Below are positions 1-7,152 of a DNA stretch of 16,276 nucleotides, in pieces (position 1 is the stretch's first letter; each line of letters opens with the position of its first letter). The stretch is taken from contig JASANZ010001801.1 of the NCBI GenBank assembly GCA_030849805.1, positions 1-16,276 of the forward strand, in the 5' to 3' direction. The stretch is from Sergeia podlipaevii (taxonomy: Eukaryota; Euglenozoa; Kinetoplastea; Trypanosomatida; Trypanosomatidae). The notes under the pieces are model-generated. The model searched no databases and was not told the origin of the DNA. It saw only the letters and a list, made by a program, of their open reading frames with translations. A program made the translations under genes and the position numbers.

Positions 1-11
1 GTAAAGACCCG

Positions 12-323
12 ATGGTTACCAAGTGGATCGACTGGCGACGACCTCGCGACAAGTGGCTCGTGGTTGGCAGCTTAACCGCCGCCGTCTTCACCTACATTGC
101 TGTCTATGTGAATGAGGAGAAGGAGCGCAACCGCCGTCACACGTCGATTGAAAAGGACATCAAACGTGAGCGGTGGCGTGCACGGCAGTTAGGGCTTGAA
201 GGTCCCAGCGACGACGGCTTTGCGGGGAAGTACTTAGAGAAGGAGAGTAGTAAAACTAAGTGGATGACGTTCACCAATGCGCGGAAAGACCAGAGGGAGG
301 AAGAAGAAGAGGACTTTAAATGA
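12..323 (+). CDS. Small single-span membrane protein, unknown function (possibly 5'-partial)
   Basis: I do not recognise this 103-residue protein. The first ATG in the window opens it, but the three codons before it are also open, so the true start may lie upstream. Residues about 16-33 (LVVGSLTAAVFTYIAVYV within that stretch) form one hydrophobic segment, preceded by a basic and Trp-rich N-terminus (KWIDWRRPRDKW). The rest is highly charged (EEKERNRRH, KDIKRERWRARQ) and ends in an acidic run of Glu and Asp. The layout, a short N-terminal anchor with a long charged tail, resembles many small accessory subunits of mitochondrial inner-membrane complexes. That comparison is inference only. Its G+C-rich third positions and the sharp fall to AT-rich sequence after the TGA at 321-323 support real coding. 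Confidence 0.62.
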   Translation: MVTKWIDWRRPRDKWLVVGSLTAAVFTYIAVYVNEEKERNRRHTSIEKDIKRERWRARQLGLEGPSDDGFAGKYLEKESSKTKWMTFTNARKDQREEEEEDFK

Positions 324-541
324 GTCGAAAGGCAATATATACATATATGAAAAGATGGACTAGAAATTGAATAGTTATATATCTGCTTCGCTTTACGCTC
401 TCTCTTTTTCTTTCTCTCTTGATCCCTTCTTCTTTCATACATAGTGCTCTGTGTGGGGTGGTGCGCGTGAATGAACGATGGATATCTGTCGCATACACAG
501 TATTATCTTCTTCCTGTACAATCATGAAAACAGCCGAGAGG

Positions 542-566
542 GAGAGAGAGAGAGAGAGAGAGAGAG
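542..566. repeat. (GA)n microsatellite
   Basis: An uninterrupted GA dinucleotide run of 25 bases in the spacer downstream of the first gene. It is purine-only on this strand. Confidence 0.95.
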
Positions 567-585
567 TTGTAAATAGCACTCTCCG

Positions 586-615
586 AAAAGAAAAGAAAAG
601 AAAAGAAAAGAAAAG
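586..615. repeat. (AAAAG)6 pentanucleotide microsatellite
   Basis: Six perfect AAAAG units in tandem, 20 bases after the GA microsatellite. Together they make the + strand strongly purine-biased from about 534 to 623. Confidence 0.95.
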
Positions 616-800
616 AAGGAAAGTAACAGTGCCAGTACTTTCAACTTGGAAAAGAGGACATATAGGCACTGGCGAGTGCTCCCTCTTTTTTTTTCCCCCT
701 TTCTCTTCTTTTTACTATTCTCATTGATTCAAGTGCTAATAATTTCTCTTCTTTCTCCTTCTCATTTCCTTTTTTCATATTTTTCTGATTGCTTTACCAT

Positions 801-831
801 AATAATAATAATAATTATTATTATTATTATT
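801..831. repeat. Perfect inverted repeat (AAT)5-T-(ATT)5
   Basis: Fifteen-base arms made of five AAT and five ATT units are separated by a single T. The two arms are exact reverse complements, so the stretch could fold into a hairpin in RNA or a cruciform in DNA. Confidence 0.95.
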
Positions 832-1040
832 CTGAGGAGGGCAGAGACCGAGGAAGAGACAAGTAGCATTGTGCTGCTATTAGGCATTCTTTGTCACCTA
901 CGTGACATTTTAGTTGCTCACACGGGGGAAAAGAACAAAGTAGACGACTGTGCGTGAGAGAGAGGTCTACACTAGTAGTAGACTCAACCCTTCTTCCAGC
1001 GCTCTGCATAGTACAATCATAGACCTACGAAAGGGAAAAA

Positions 1041-1090
1041 TTGTTCTTTATTCCTCTCTTTTCTATTATTGTTTTCTCAATAACAACAAG
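1041..1090 (+). promoter_or_regulatory. Probable SL trans-splice acceptor for the GTPase gene
   Basis: A pyrimidine-rich tract (about 1041-1079) is followed by the first AG at 1089-1090. No ATG occurs between that AG and the start codon at 1199, so the resulting 5' UTR of about 108 bases would make 1199 the first start codon. The assignment rests on the general trypanosomatid rule (polypyrimidine tract, then first AG). Later AGs at about 1174-1190 are alternatives. Confidence 0.5.
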
Positions 1091-1198
1091 AAAAACATTG
1101 TCGCAATTCATATATATATATACTACTACTACTGCTGCTGCTCAACCGTTCGACTTCCTGCCTCAAAAAATTGAGAGAATTCTTAGTTAGTAAATATA

Positions 1199-1912
1199 AT
1201 GCAACAGCTTCCAGCTTCGCTAGACCACCCTCGCATCAAGCTCCTCACCGTGGGGAACGCAGGCGTAGGCAAGAGCTGTTTCATCAAGCGCTACTGCGAG
1301 GGCCGCTTTGTCGCCAAGTACATCCCTACCATCGGCATTGACTATGGTGTGAAGAAGATCGATGTCGATGTCGCGATGCTGCAGAAACATCAGCAAGGAA
1401 TGCATGTCCCTGCGGCAACTCCTGCCACGGCCCCTGCCGCCGTGCGGGTGAACTTCTGGGATGTCGCTGGAGGCGATGAGTCCATTGAAATTCGCAACGA
1501 GTTCTATAATCCCGCGCAAGGCATTATATTCACGTATGATGTGCGCGATGCGGACTCGTTCGCCGCGCTCGATGCGTGGTGGGACGAAGTGGCGTGCTAC
1601 GTCTCTGCCTTGTCATCAGCAACAAAATCAGCCGCGCCGGCAGCGCGCCGTAAGTCGACCACCACGACTGGGGCAACCCCAGCGGGGAAAGTGGTGGGTG
1701 ACACGAATGGTAAAGCACCGGTGTGCATCCTGTGTGCCACCAAGGCCGACGATGTAGGGGAAGGAAAGCGAGTGGTGAGTGAAGAGCAAGGCCGCAAGTG
1801 GGCATTGAGTCATGGTCTTGCTGGGTATTTTGAAACCAGTGCCAGCAGCGGAGCAAACGTGGTGGACGCGATGGAATCTATCATCTACGACGTCGTGGCA
1901 CGCTTTATGTAA
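1199..1912 (+). CDS. RJL: RJL-family small GTPase (DNAJC27/RBJ-like, no J domain)
   Basis: This is a Ras-superfamily GTPase of 237 residues. Visible motifs are the P-loop GNAGVGKS (19-26), the switch I segment KYIPTIGIDYG (40-50), the G3 segment WDVAGGDE (87-94), TKAD in place of NKxD (181-184) and ETSAS (212-216). The stretches KSCFIKRYCEGRF, TIGIDYGV, RNEFY, QGIIFTYDV and DSFAALDAW match the RJL/DNAJC27 family closely, rather than ordinary Rabs. RJL hallmarks are present: the catalytic Gln after DxAG is replaced (Gly here), and the protein ends ...VARFM with no cysteines for prenylation. No J domain follows. Two low-complexity inserts interrupt the fold, at about 60-81 and 139-172 (Ala, Thr, Ser, Lys-rich). 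RJLs are reported mainly from flagellated eukaryotes; the cellular role here is inferred. The start is the first ATG after the likely splice site. Confidence 0.88.
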   Translation: MQQLPASLDHPRIKLLTVGNAGVGKSCFIKRYCEGRFVAKYIPTIGIDYGVKKIDVDVAMLQKHQQGMHVPAATPATAPAAVRVNFWDVAGGDESIEIRNEFYNPAQGIIFTYDVRDADSFAALDAWWDEVACYVSALSSATKSAAPAARRKSTTTTGATPAGKVVGDTNGKAPVCILCATKADDVGEGKRVVSEEQGRKWALSHGLAGYFETSASSGANVVDAMESIIYDVVARFM

Positions 1913-1962
1913 CGTATACGTGTTTCTTTTTCTTTTCTTTTTTTTTTGCCCACCGTTATATG

Positions 1963-1980
1963 ATATATATATATATATAT
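1963..1980. repeat. (AT)9 microsatellite
   Basis: Eighteen bases of alternating AT just downstream of the GTPase stop codon, between two pyrimidine tracts. Confidence 0.95.
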
Positions 1981-2116
1981 GTTTTTGACTCTTCTTACCT
2001 TTCTTTCTCCTTTTCTTCTTGTTGACCCTTTTTCTTTTTTTTTCTTTTGTTGTTATTGTTACTATTATTGCGTGAGGAGGAGGGAGGAGGAGGATATTGT
2101 GTGTAAGTGGCGCACA

Positions 2117-2132
2117 TGTGTGTGTGTGTGTG
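2117..2132. repeat. (TG)8 microsatellite
   Basis: Eight TG units in the spacer upstream of the MYG1-like gene. Confidence 0.95.
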
Positions 2133-2353
2133 CGGCTTATGCAAAACAGCCTTTCTGAGAAGGAGAGACTCAAATGCAAAGAAAAAAATGAAAAAAGAAA
2201 AAAGTGATAGACGAAATGGTTCAACTACTGTTTGGAATATGTATAAATCTACTCTGTATCTGCCATCTGATTTAAAAAAAAAAAAAATGAATACGAAAAT
2301 CAACTCCATCTTTGGTTCTCTACAAATGTATAGATAAGTTTATATATACTACA

Positions 2354-2367
2354 TATATTTTCTTTAG
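2354..2367 (+). promoter_or_regulatory. Possible SL splice acceptor for the MYG1-like gene
   Basis: A short pyrimidine-leaning stretch ends in TTTCTTTAG, with AG at 2366-2367, only 15 bases before the ATG at 2383. The stronger pyrimidine tract at 1988-2070, with an AG at 2075-2076, would leave an upstream ATG (2116) in the leader. For that reason I favour the nearer site, although its tract is weak. Confidence 0.35.
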
Positions 2368-2382
2368 AAAGAAATCAAAAAG

Positions 2383-3546
2383 ATGAGCTGCCGAAGGTTC
2401 GCCTCTGAGTACGTCTCCAAGCACCTCCACGGGCTCCCCGTCATGGCTGTCCTCGATGCTATCGTCCCTAGCACCACTGCGCCCGTTATCGCTACTCACT
2501 CGGGTAGCTTCCACTGCGATGAAGCTCTCGCCTGCGGTCTCCTGCGTCACACGGAGATGTACCAGAACGCCGTCATTGTGCGCACGAGAGACCCCGCCGT
2601 TATTGATCAGTGCACCATCGTGGTGGATGTTGGCGCCGTGTATGACGCGAGCACCAACCGCTTCGATCACCATCAGTCCTCCTTTCATGGCACCATGACC
2701 ACGTCGCGGCGCGAGTACAAGACCCGCCTGTCCTCAGCAGGTCTCATCTACAAGCACTTTGGTCGCAGCATTATTGCACAGTACGTGAGTGCGTGCCTTG
2801 CCTCCCCTGCCCGCGCGGAGCTCATGCGCATGACTGGCTGGCCCGAGTCCTGCACCGGCCTCTCTGAAGCAGACCTGGACGTGCTGTACGATACGATCTA
2901 CAAGAGCTTTGTGGAGCAGGTGGATGGCATCGACAACGGCGTAGAGCCTTACGCACCGAAGGATAGCGCTGATGCCGCCGCCTTTCCACTCGTGAAGAAC
3001 TACTCACAGACGACCACGCTCTCTGATCGCGTGGGGAAGCTGCAGCCTTGGTGGAACGACGCACAGAACGGTGAGGCCGCAGCGGACAACGCTGCATTCG
3101 TGGAAGCGGTGGAGATGACGAGCCGCGAGTTCTTTGAGGCAGTGTCGTTCTACGCCTTCTCCTGGCTGCCCGCCCGCTCCATCGTAGTGGAGGCCTTCAA
3201 TGCCGCTGCGGAGGTGCACCCGAGTGGTCAGATTGTAGTCTTCAAATCTAAGAGCGGTCCCTGGAAGGATCACCTTGTGGAGCTTGAGAAGGAGGCGCAC
3301 TGCGAGGGCCGCACGCTCTACGTGCTCTTCTCGGATGGAAAGGGCTGGCGTGTGCAGTGTGTGCCCAAGGCCGGCAGCGGCTTTGAGTCCCGCAAGCCTC
3401 TCCCTTTTAAGGGTCTGCGCGATGATGACCTCAGCAAGGCATCCGGTATCGATGGCGGCGTCTTCGTACATGTGACTGGGTTTATTGGTGGTATGAAGAC
3501 GTACGAGGGAGCCCTCGCTCTTGCCCTGAAGGCGCTCGAAGCGTAA
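2383..3546 (+). CDS. MYG1: MYG1 family 3'-5' exonuclease (DHH-type metal-dependent hydrolase)
   Basis: The 387-residue product matches the MYG1/GAMM1 (UPF0160) family over its whole length and has the usual family size. Visible family signatures are HSGSFHCDEALACGLLR (39-55) near the N-terminus, RTRDP (67-71), VDVGAVYD (81-88), the DHH-type metal motif RFDHHQSSF (93-101), SSAGLIYKHFG in the next helix, QVDGIDNG around 185, and a C-terminal HVTGFIGGMKTYEGALALA signature. His and Asp residues of the first, VDVG and DHH motifs are the expected metal ligands and all are present. Characterised MYG1 proteins are 3'-5' RNA exonucleases acting in nucleus/nucleolus and mitochondria. Here about 34 residues, including several basic ones, precede the conserved core and could be a mitochondrial presequence; that is inference. 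A Met at residue 21 is an alternative start. No catalytic residue looks missing. Confidence 0.93.
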   Translation: MSCRRFASEYVSKHLHGLPVMAVLDAIVPSTTAPVIATHSGSFHCDEALACGLLRHTEMYQNAVIVRTRDPAVIDQCTIVVDVGAVYDASTNRFDHHQSSFHGTMTTSRREYKTRLSSAGLIYKHFGRSIIAQYVSACLASPARAELMRMTGWPESCTGLSEADLDVLYDTIYKSFVEQVDGIDNGVEPYAPKDSADAAAFPLVKNYSQTTTLSDRVGKLQPWWNDAQNGEAAADNAAFVEAVEMTSREFFEAVSFYAFSWLPARSIVVEAFNAAAEVHPSGQIVVFKSKSGPWKDHLVELEKEAHCEGRTLYVLFSDGKGWRVQCVPKAGSGFESRKPLPFKGLRDDDLSKASGIDGGVFVHVTGFIGGMKTYEGALALALKALEA

Positions 3547-3915
3547 ATACATATATATATATATTTTTTAACCAGGGCGGGAAAGTGCTTTTGTGGTCGC
3601 TGTTATCATATTATGTCCTCTTTTTTTGACTGTTCGAAGCGGAGCTTCTTCTTTGTATTTGTTATTATCCCATCTCGCTGTGTTGGTTGTAGTTGTCGTT
3701 GGTGACGTTTTGACTGTGCGGGTTGTATGAAGCTAGTGACCATGAGAAGAATAGAGAGAGAGAGTAGTAATGAAGGTGTGGAGCGCTTAAAACTTAAACA
3801 GCTTATTTACTTTTTAAAAAAGCACCTATAATGCGTTTATGCTGAGAAACAGCGGGATAGGAATAGGAGCTCATATGCTGTAGCGTATATATACTATCTT
3901 AATGTGTTTCTCTGC

Positions 3916-3944
3916 TTTTTTTTTAAAAAAAAAAAAAAAAAAAA
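3916..3944. repeat. T9-A20 homopolymer junction
   Basis: Nine T followed immediately by twenty A. The T and A arms can pair over nine bases. The length of such runs is prone to sequencing error. Confidence 0.9.
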
Positions 3945-3957
3945 GTACCTATACAAC

Positions 3958-4022
3958 ATATTCTCTTTTGCTTGCTTTCTTATTTTATTTTATGTTATTC
4001 TTCTCCCTGACTAATTGCGTAG
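3958..4022 (+). promoter_or_regulatory. Probable SL trans-splice acceptor for the DEAD-box gene
   Basis: A long pyrimidine-rich stretch (about 3958-4015) is followed by the first AG at 4021-4022. The leader from 4023 to 4174 contains no ATG, so translation would begin at 4175. A second pyrimidine run (4155-4164) with AG at 4169-4170 is an alternative, but would leave a leader of only four bases besides the spliced leader. Confidence 0.5.
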
Positions 4023-4174
4023 GTGGGTACGTGTGTGGTGTACACGACGCACAAGTACAAGAATCAATTTACAAAAAAAAAAACGCGTAGAGACACCCTC
4101 CCTGTTATCTCGGCTACTTTTACTGCTTCAGCGCGTGTCTTCCTTACAATAAACTTTTTTTTTTGGATAGTTGC

Positions 4175-6583
4175 ATGCAGCGAGTCCCAAGCGCTGTGTG
4201 CGCGCTGGCCACCACCGCGAAGGGTTGCTCTAGTGGTAGCCACGCCTCTCATCATATGCGCAGGCTGAACAGGAGCGGTGGCTCCTGCGCTGTCGTCTCC
4301 TCCCCTGCTCTTCTTTCTCAGGACAACAGCGGGTCGATCATGGCAAACAGCACGGCTCTAGTGAGTAGCGCTCGTAGTATTATCGTGCCTCGCCAGCTCA
4401 AGGCATACGGCGACACCTTCAGCCGCTCTATCGGTGAGCGCTCTGACAACATTGCTGGTCACCTAGTTCTTCAGAGTCTTTCCCCGTCTCGCACGCAGAG
4501 CTCTCCCCTCCTTGCGAGGCCTGTCAAAACGAAAACCATTGATAGCTTTGAGGAGATGATGTTGGCACCCGAGCTGCGCAGCGCACTCGCAGAGATGCAG
4601 ATCACCACCCCATCGCCTATTCAGCAAACCGCCATTGAGGCGATACTCCAGCGGAAAAACACACTCGTGGCGGCTCCACATGGTGATGGTAAAACACTTG
4701 CGTACTTACTCCCGCTTTACCAGAACATGATGAAGGACCGAGACGTGTACAAGATCTCGCTGCGTGAGCGACGACCACGTATGTTGCTACTGGCCCCCAC
4801 GCGAGAGGTGATTGACCAGCTGCAAGGCATCTGCGACAAGTTGGAGAAAGCAACAGGCATCAAGGCGGTTTCGTTTTCATCGCGCAAGAGGGCCAAATAT
4901 CATCTCTCACGACTGCTGAAGGACACGATGCCAGATGTGATCATCATGGATCCCAAGGTGCTCTTGCGACTCATACGCGTGCGAAGACTCTTCCTGGATG
5001 ATCTGCGCTATGTGGCGGTGGACGAGGCGGACGCGATGATGTCATCCTTGCACGATCACGACGCGGTGCACCTGCTCATGAAGGTGCGCAAGCGCGAGAT
5101 GTACAAGTATCTGTGGCCTGTGCAAACCCAATTTGTATTTAGCTCTCCATACATGACGCGCAAGCTCGAGTATCTCGTCGGCAAACGCTTTCCGGATACC
5201 GTGACGTGCATGTTTCGCAAAGACATGCACCGCCCTCCACCTTCGCTGCAGCATCGCTTTCTCGCTGTTCGGGCGGAGTCAGAGAAGTTCACTCTGCTGC
5301 AGCACCTGCTCAAGAAGCATCACAACAAACCCATGCCAGTGGAAACCGATGAGGCGGAGGTCGCTGTCCACGCAGAACCGCGGAAGCTCTCTGGGTCGCT
5401 GGAGGACTGGCGGAGGCGACACGGAGAGCAACAGCAACAGCAGGGCCGCAGCTTATACAAGGGAACAGGAGAGGCCTCAGACCAGTACGAGAGGGGAATG
5501 CTCGATGACGCGCTCGTGCCAGGCAGTAGCATGGAGGATCAGGGTCACCATAGGCGCCTGAGGCAGCAGCAGCAGGAGGAGGACGACGAGAAGAAGACAC
5601 CCTCTACTACGCTCTCCGCCTCTTCTCGTCACTCTAGCGGGAATGACTACACGCAGGATCCCCATGCTCGTGTCGAGCTCGAGCGCCTGCGGCCGCTTCA
5701 CTGGCATCATCTATCTACTATTGCAGCACCCTTTACGTGCCACGTGCCACGCACCATCTTTGGTGAAGGACAGCGAGTGATGGTATTCATGCGCAATATT
5801 GACTCAGCCACCGCGATCTTTCACCAACTGAGGGCCGCCGGCTATGCCACTACACTGCTGCACGCCTCGCTACCGTGGAAGGTGCGTCGGGACATGTTTG
5901 AAGACTTCGCTTCTGGGCGGACGAACATACTGTGCTGCACGGACCTCGCCGCGCGTGGGTTAGACCTGCACGTCGACGTCGTCATCAACTTTGACATGCC
6001 GAACAACGCCCTCACGTACCTCAGTCGTGCTGGACGGACAGCCCGTATGGGGAGGCAAGGCCGCGTGTACAGCTTATATGGAAAGCAGCAGGGCGTCATC
6101 GTTTCCGCCGTGCGTGCCTTCCTCAAGAAGGACATTCCCCTTGAAGGTGTGAGCAATCACAAGCAGCACATGATGCAGCCGCGCTACGCAGAGTGGCGCA
6201 CCCACAAGATCAACGCGCTTGCCCGTTCCTATGTATCTCTCATCACTACCAAGACCATCCCTGCCCACCTGGAGCGCACGTACATTCATCACAACGCCAC
6301 ATGGAGGCCGATCTTTAGGCCACAAGGCACCGGCATGCACGGCGGTGTGCCAGTACGGCAGCAGGACAAGATTATGGATCGCGTCATGAGTCAGGCAGTG
6401 TGGTACCGGCGGGAGCAACTGGGACGACGCAAAGGAGGGCGAGCCAAGTTTGGACGCAGAGATCAAGGCGCTGGCGTGTGGAATGACGTTGGCGGAATTG
6501 CGAGCAGGGAGGTGGCTGGCATGGCGCAGTCACCCAACCCTGGTGGGGAAAGCTTTGGCCCTCCGCTAGGTCCACCATCGTAA
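4175..6583 (+). CDS. DEAD-box ATP-dependent RNA helicase, probably mitochondrial
   Basis: An RNA helicase of 802 residues counted from the ATG at 4175; the open frame extends four codons upstream, but only to a TTG. Both RecA-like domains are visible. Domain 1 has the Q motif (upstream Phe125, PSPIQQ 146-151), Walker A APHGDGKT (167-174), Ia PTREVIDQL (208-216), DEAD (283-286) and SSP (323-325) where SAT is usual. Domain 2 has motif IV VMVFMRN (535-541), motif V CCTDLAARGLD (587-597) and motif VI SRAGRTARMG (617-626), with Ser in place of the usual first His. An acidic, Gln- and Ser-rich insert of about 145 residues (about 385-530) splits domain 2 before motif IV. The N-terminus is rich in Arg, Ser and Ala with few acidic residues, consistent with mitochondrial import (inference). 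A basic C-terminal tail follows the helicase core. I cannot assign it to a named trypanosomatid helicase such as KREH1. Confidence 0.9.
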   Translation: MQRVPSAVCALATTAKGCSSGSHASHHMRRLNRSGGSCAVVSSPALLSQDNSGSIMANSTALVSSARSIIVPRQLKAYGDTFSRSIGERSDNIAGHLVLQSLSPSRTQSSPLLARPVKTKTIDSFEEMMLAPELRSALAEMQITTPSPIQQTAIEAILQRKNTLVAAPHGDGKTLAYLLPLYQNMMKDRDVYKISLRERRPRMLLLAPTREVIDQLQGICDKLEKATGIKAVSFSSRKRAKYHLSRLLKDTMPDVIIMDPKVLLRLIRVRRLFLDDLRYVAVDEADAMMSSLHDHDAVHLLMKVRKREMYKYLWPVQTQFVFSSPYMTRKLEYLVGKRFPDTVTCMFRKDMHRPPPSLQHRFLAVRAESEKFTLLQHLLKKHHNKPMPVETDEAEVAVHAEPRKLSGSLEDWRRRHGEQQQQQGRSLYKGTGEASDQYERGMLDDALVPGSSMEDQGHHRRLRQQQQEEDDEKKTPSTTLSASSRHSSGNDYTQDPHARVELERLRPLHWHHLSTIAAPFTCHVPRTIFGEGQRVMVFMRNIDSATAIFHQLRAAGYATTLLHASLPWKVRRDMFEDFASGRTNILCCTDLAARGLDLHVDVVINFDMPNNALTYLSRAGRTARMGRQGRVYSLYGKQQGVIVSAVRAFLKKDIPLEGVSNHKQHMMQPRYAEWRTHKINALARSYVSLITTKTIPAHLERTYIHHNATWRPIFRPQGTGMHGGVPVRQQDKIMDRVMSQAVWYRREQLGRRKGGRAKFGRRDQGAGVWNDVGGIASREVAGMAQSPNPGGESFGPPLGPPS

Positions 6584-6745
6584 TCATCAAGAGGAGCAGC
6601 AGGAGAGAAGAGTAGAATATCTCAGTATGTAGTGGCCCTTTTTTTTATTTTCGTGTGTTACCCTTCTTTTTTTTTTTTTTCCTTAGTTGGGAAGGAGAGC
6701 GTGAAGTCGCGATGGCGACGTGTCGTTACAGATGTTTTTTTTGTT

Positions 6746-6750
<5 letters not shown>

Positions 6751-6776
<26 letters not shown>
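6751..6776. repeat. (GT)13 microsatellite
   Basis: Thirteen uninterrupted GT units downstream of the helicase gene. This is the longest of several TG/GT runs in the spacers of this window. Confidence 0.95.
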
Positions 6777-6781
<5 letters not shown>

Positions 6782-7042
6782 CGCGCTTGCACAAGAAAAC
6801 TACCCGTGTCAATCTGAAGGAAGAGGTAGTAATCAACTCAAACTCTCCGTGAGAGGAGAGAAGCGAAAAGGTGAGTGGATAAAACAATAATAATGAGAAA
6901 CAATAATATATTATTTTTTTTTAAGTAATGGATGCCTTAAATTGTCTGGTTTTTCTGTAGTTGTGATGAGTAGTCTTACTCATACTTTGATTATATCAAT
7001 CTTCCTCACACATGTGCTATTGCACTAACTACATACTACTAT

Positions 7043-7093
7043 AATTTTCTTCTCAATTCTTGCTTTTTTTTTTTGCCATCGTTTTATGTGTAG
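7043..7093 (+). promoter_or_regulatory. Probable SL trans-splice acceptor for the AAA+ gene
   Basis: A pyrimidine-rich tract with a T12 core (7063-7074) is followed by the first AG at 7092-7093. The leader 7094-7152 contains no ATG. Splicing here would remove the upstream TTG-initiated extension of the open frame, and makes 7153 the first start codon. Confidence 0.55.
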
Positions 7094-7152
7094 TGTTCAA
7101 CATTAGAAACAAAAAAAAAAAGCATAGACAAGGAGAGGAACTTAGCACTGAA

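Larger units (their letters stand above)
324..1198 (+). other. Intergenic spacer (3' UTR of first gene, 5' UTR of GTPase)
   Basis: This 875-base spacer holds no supportable gene. It contains a T/C-rich block after the stop (about 385-440), a GA microsatellite, six AAAAG units, T-rich tracts at 681-790, an (AAT)/(ATT) inverted repeat and a likely splice-acceptor tract near 1041-1090. Short open frames here translate to simple-sequence peptides such as alternating Arg-Glu and are not credible genes. Confidence 0.7.
1913..2382 (+). other. Intergenic spacer with T-rich tracts and simple repeats
   Basis: A 470-base spacer. It holds T/C-rich tracts at 1921-1948 and about 1988-2070, an (AT)9 run at 1963-1980, a (TG)8 run at 2117-2132 and an A14 run at 2274-2287. 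An ATG at 2116 opens a short simple-sequence frame that I do not accept as a gene. Polyadenylation of the GTPase transcript probably falls in the upstream half, but no defined signal can be read. Confidence 0.65.
3547..4174 (+). other. Intergenic spacer with T9A20 tract
   Basis: A 628-base spacer. I see an AT run right after the MYG1 stop, a short GAAGC/GCTTC stem at 3636-3648, a GA-rich patch near 3751-3766 and a T9 run directly joined to A20 at 3916-3944. A long pyrimidine-rich tract then leads to an AG at 4021-4022. No gene or structured RNA could be supported. Confidence 0.65.
6584..7152 (+). other. Intergenic spacer with (GT)13 and small hairpin
   Basis: A 569-base spacer. It contains T-rich runs (6639-6648, 6666-6682), a (GT)13 microsatellite at 6751-6776, AT-rich sequence around 6885-6930, a 7-base-arm hairpin at 6966-6983, and the splice-acceptor region of the AAA+ gene. 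No gene is supported. Confidence 0.65.

Noticed and set aside
316..669. Minus-strand frame in the first spacer
   Set aside because: The product is made of translated GA and AAAAG repeats (Leu-Ser and Phe-Leu runs), with no recognisable motif.
801..831. Bacterial-type terminator or CRISPR-like repeat
   Set aside because: The locus is eukaryotic in every other respect. The structure is a single microsatellite palindrome, not a spaced repeat array.
2116..2337. Short frame starting at ATG 2116 upstream of the MYG1-like gene
   Set aside because: Its first part is a translated TG repeat and the rest is Lys-rich from A-runs. It is better seen as spacer or, at most, an upstream frame in an unspliced leader.
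4163..4174. Helicase start at 4163
   Set aside because: The codon there is TTG. The first ATG in frame is at 4175.
6963..6985. C-box-like GTGATGA suggesting a box C/D snoRNA
   Set aside because: No D box at suitable distance and no terminal stem were found. Trypanosomatid snoRNAs usually occur in clusters.
7060..7152. N-terminal extension of the AAA+ protein from position 7060
   Set aside because: The codon at 7060 is TTG, not ATG, and a likely splice acceptor (AG 7092-7093) lies inside the extension. Starting at ATG 7153 gives a well-formed signal peptide.
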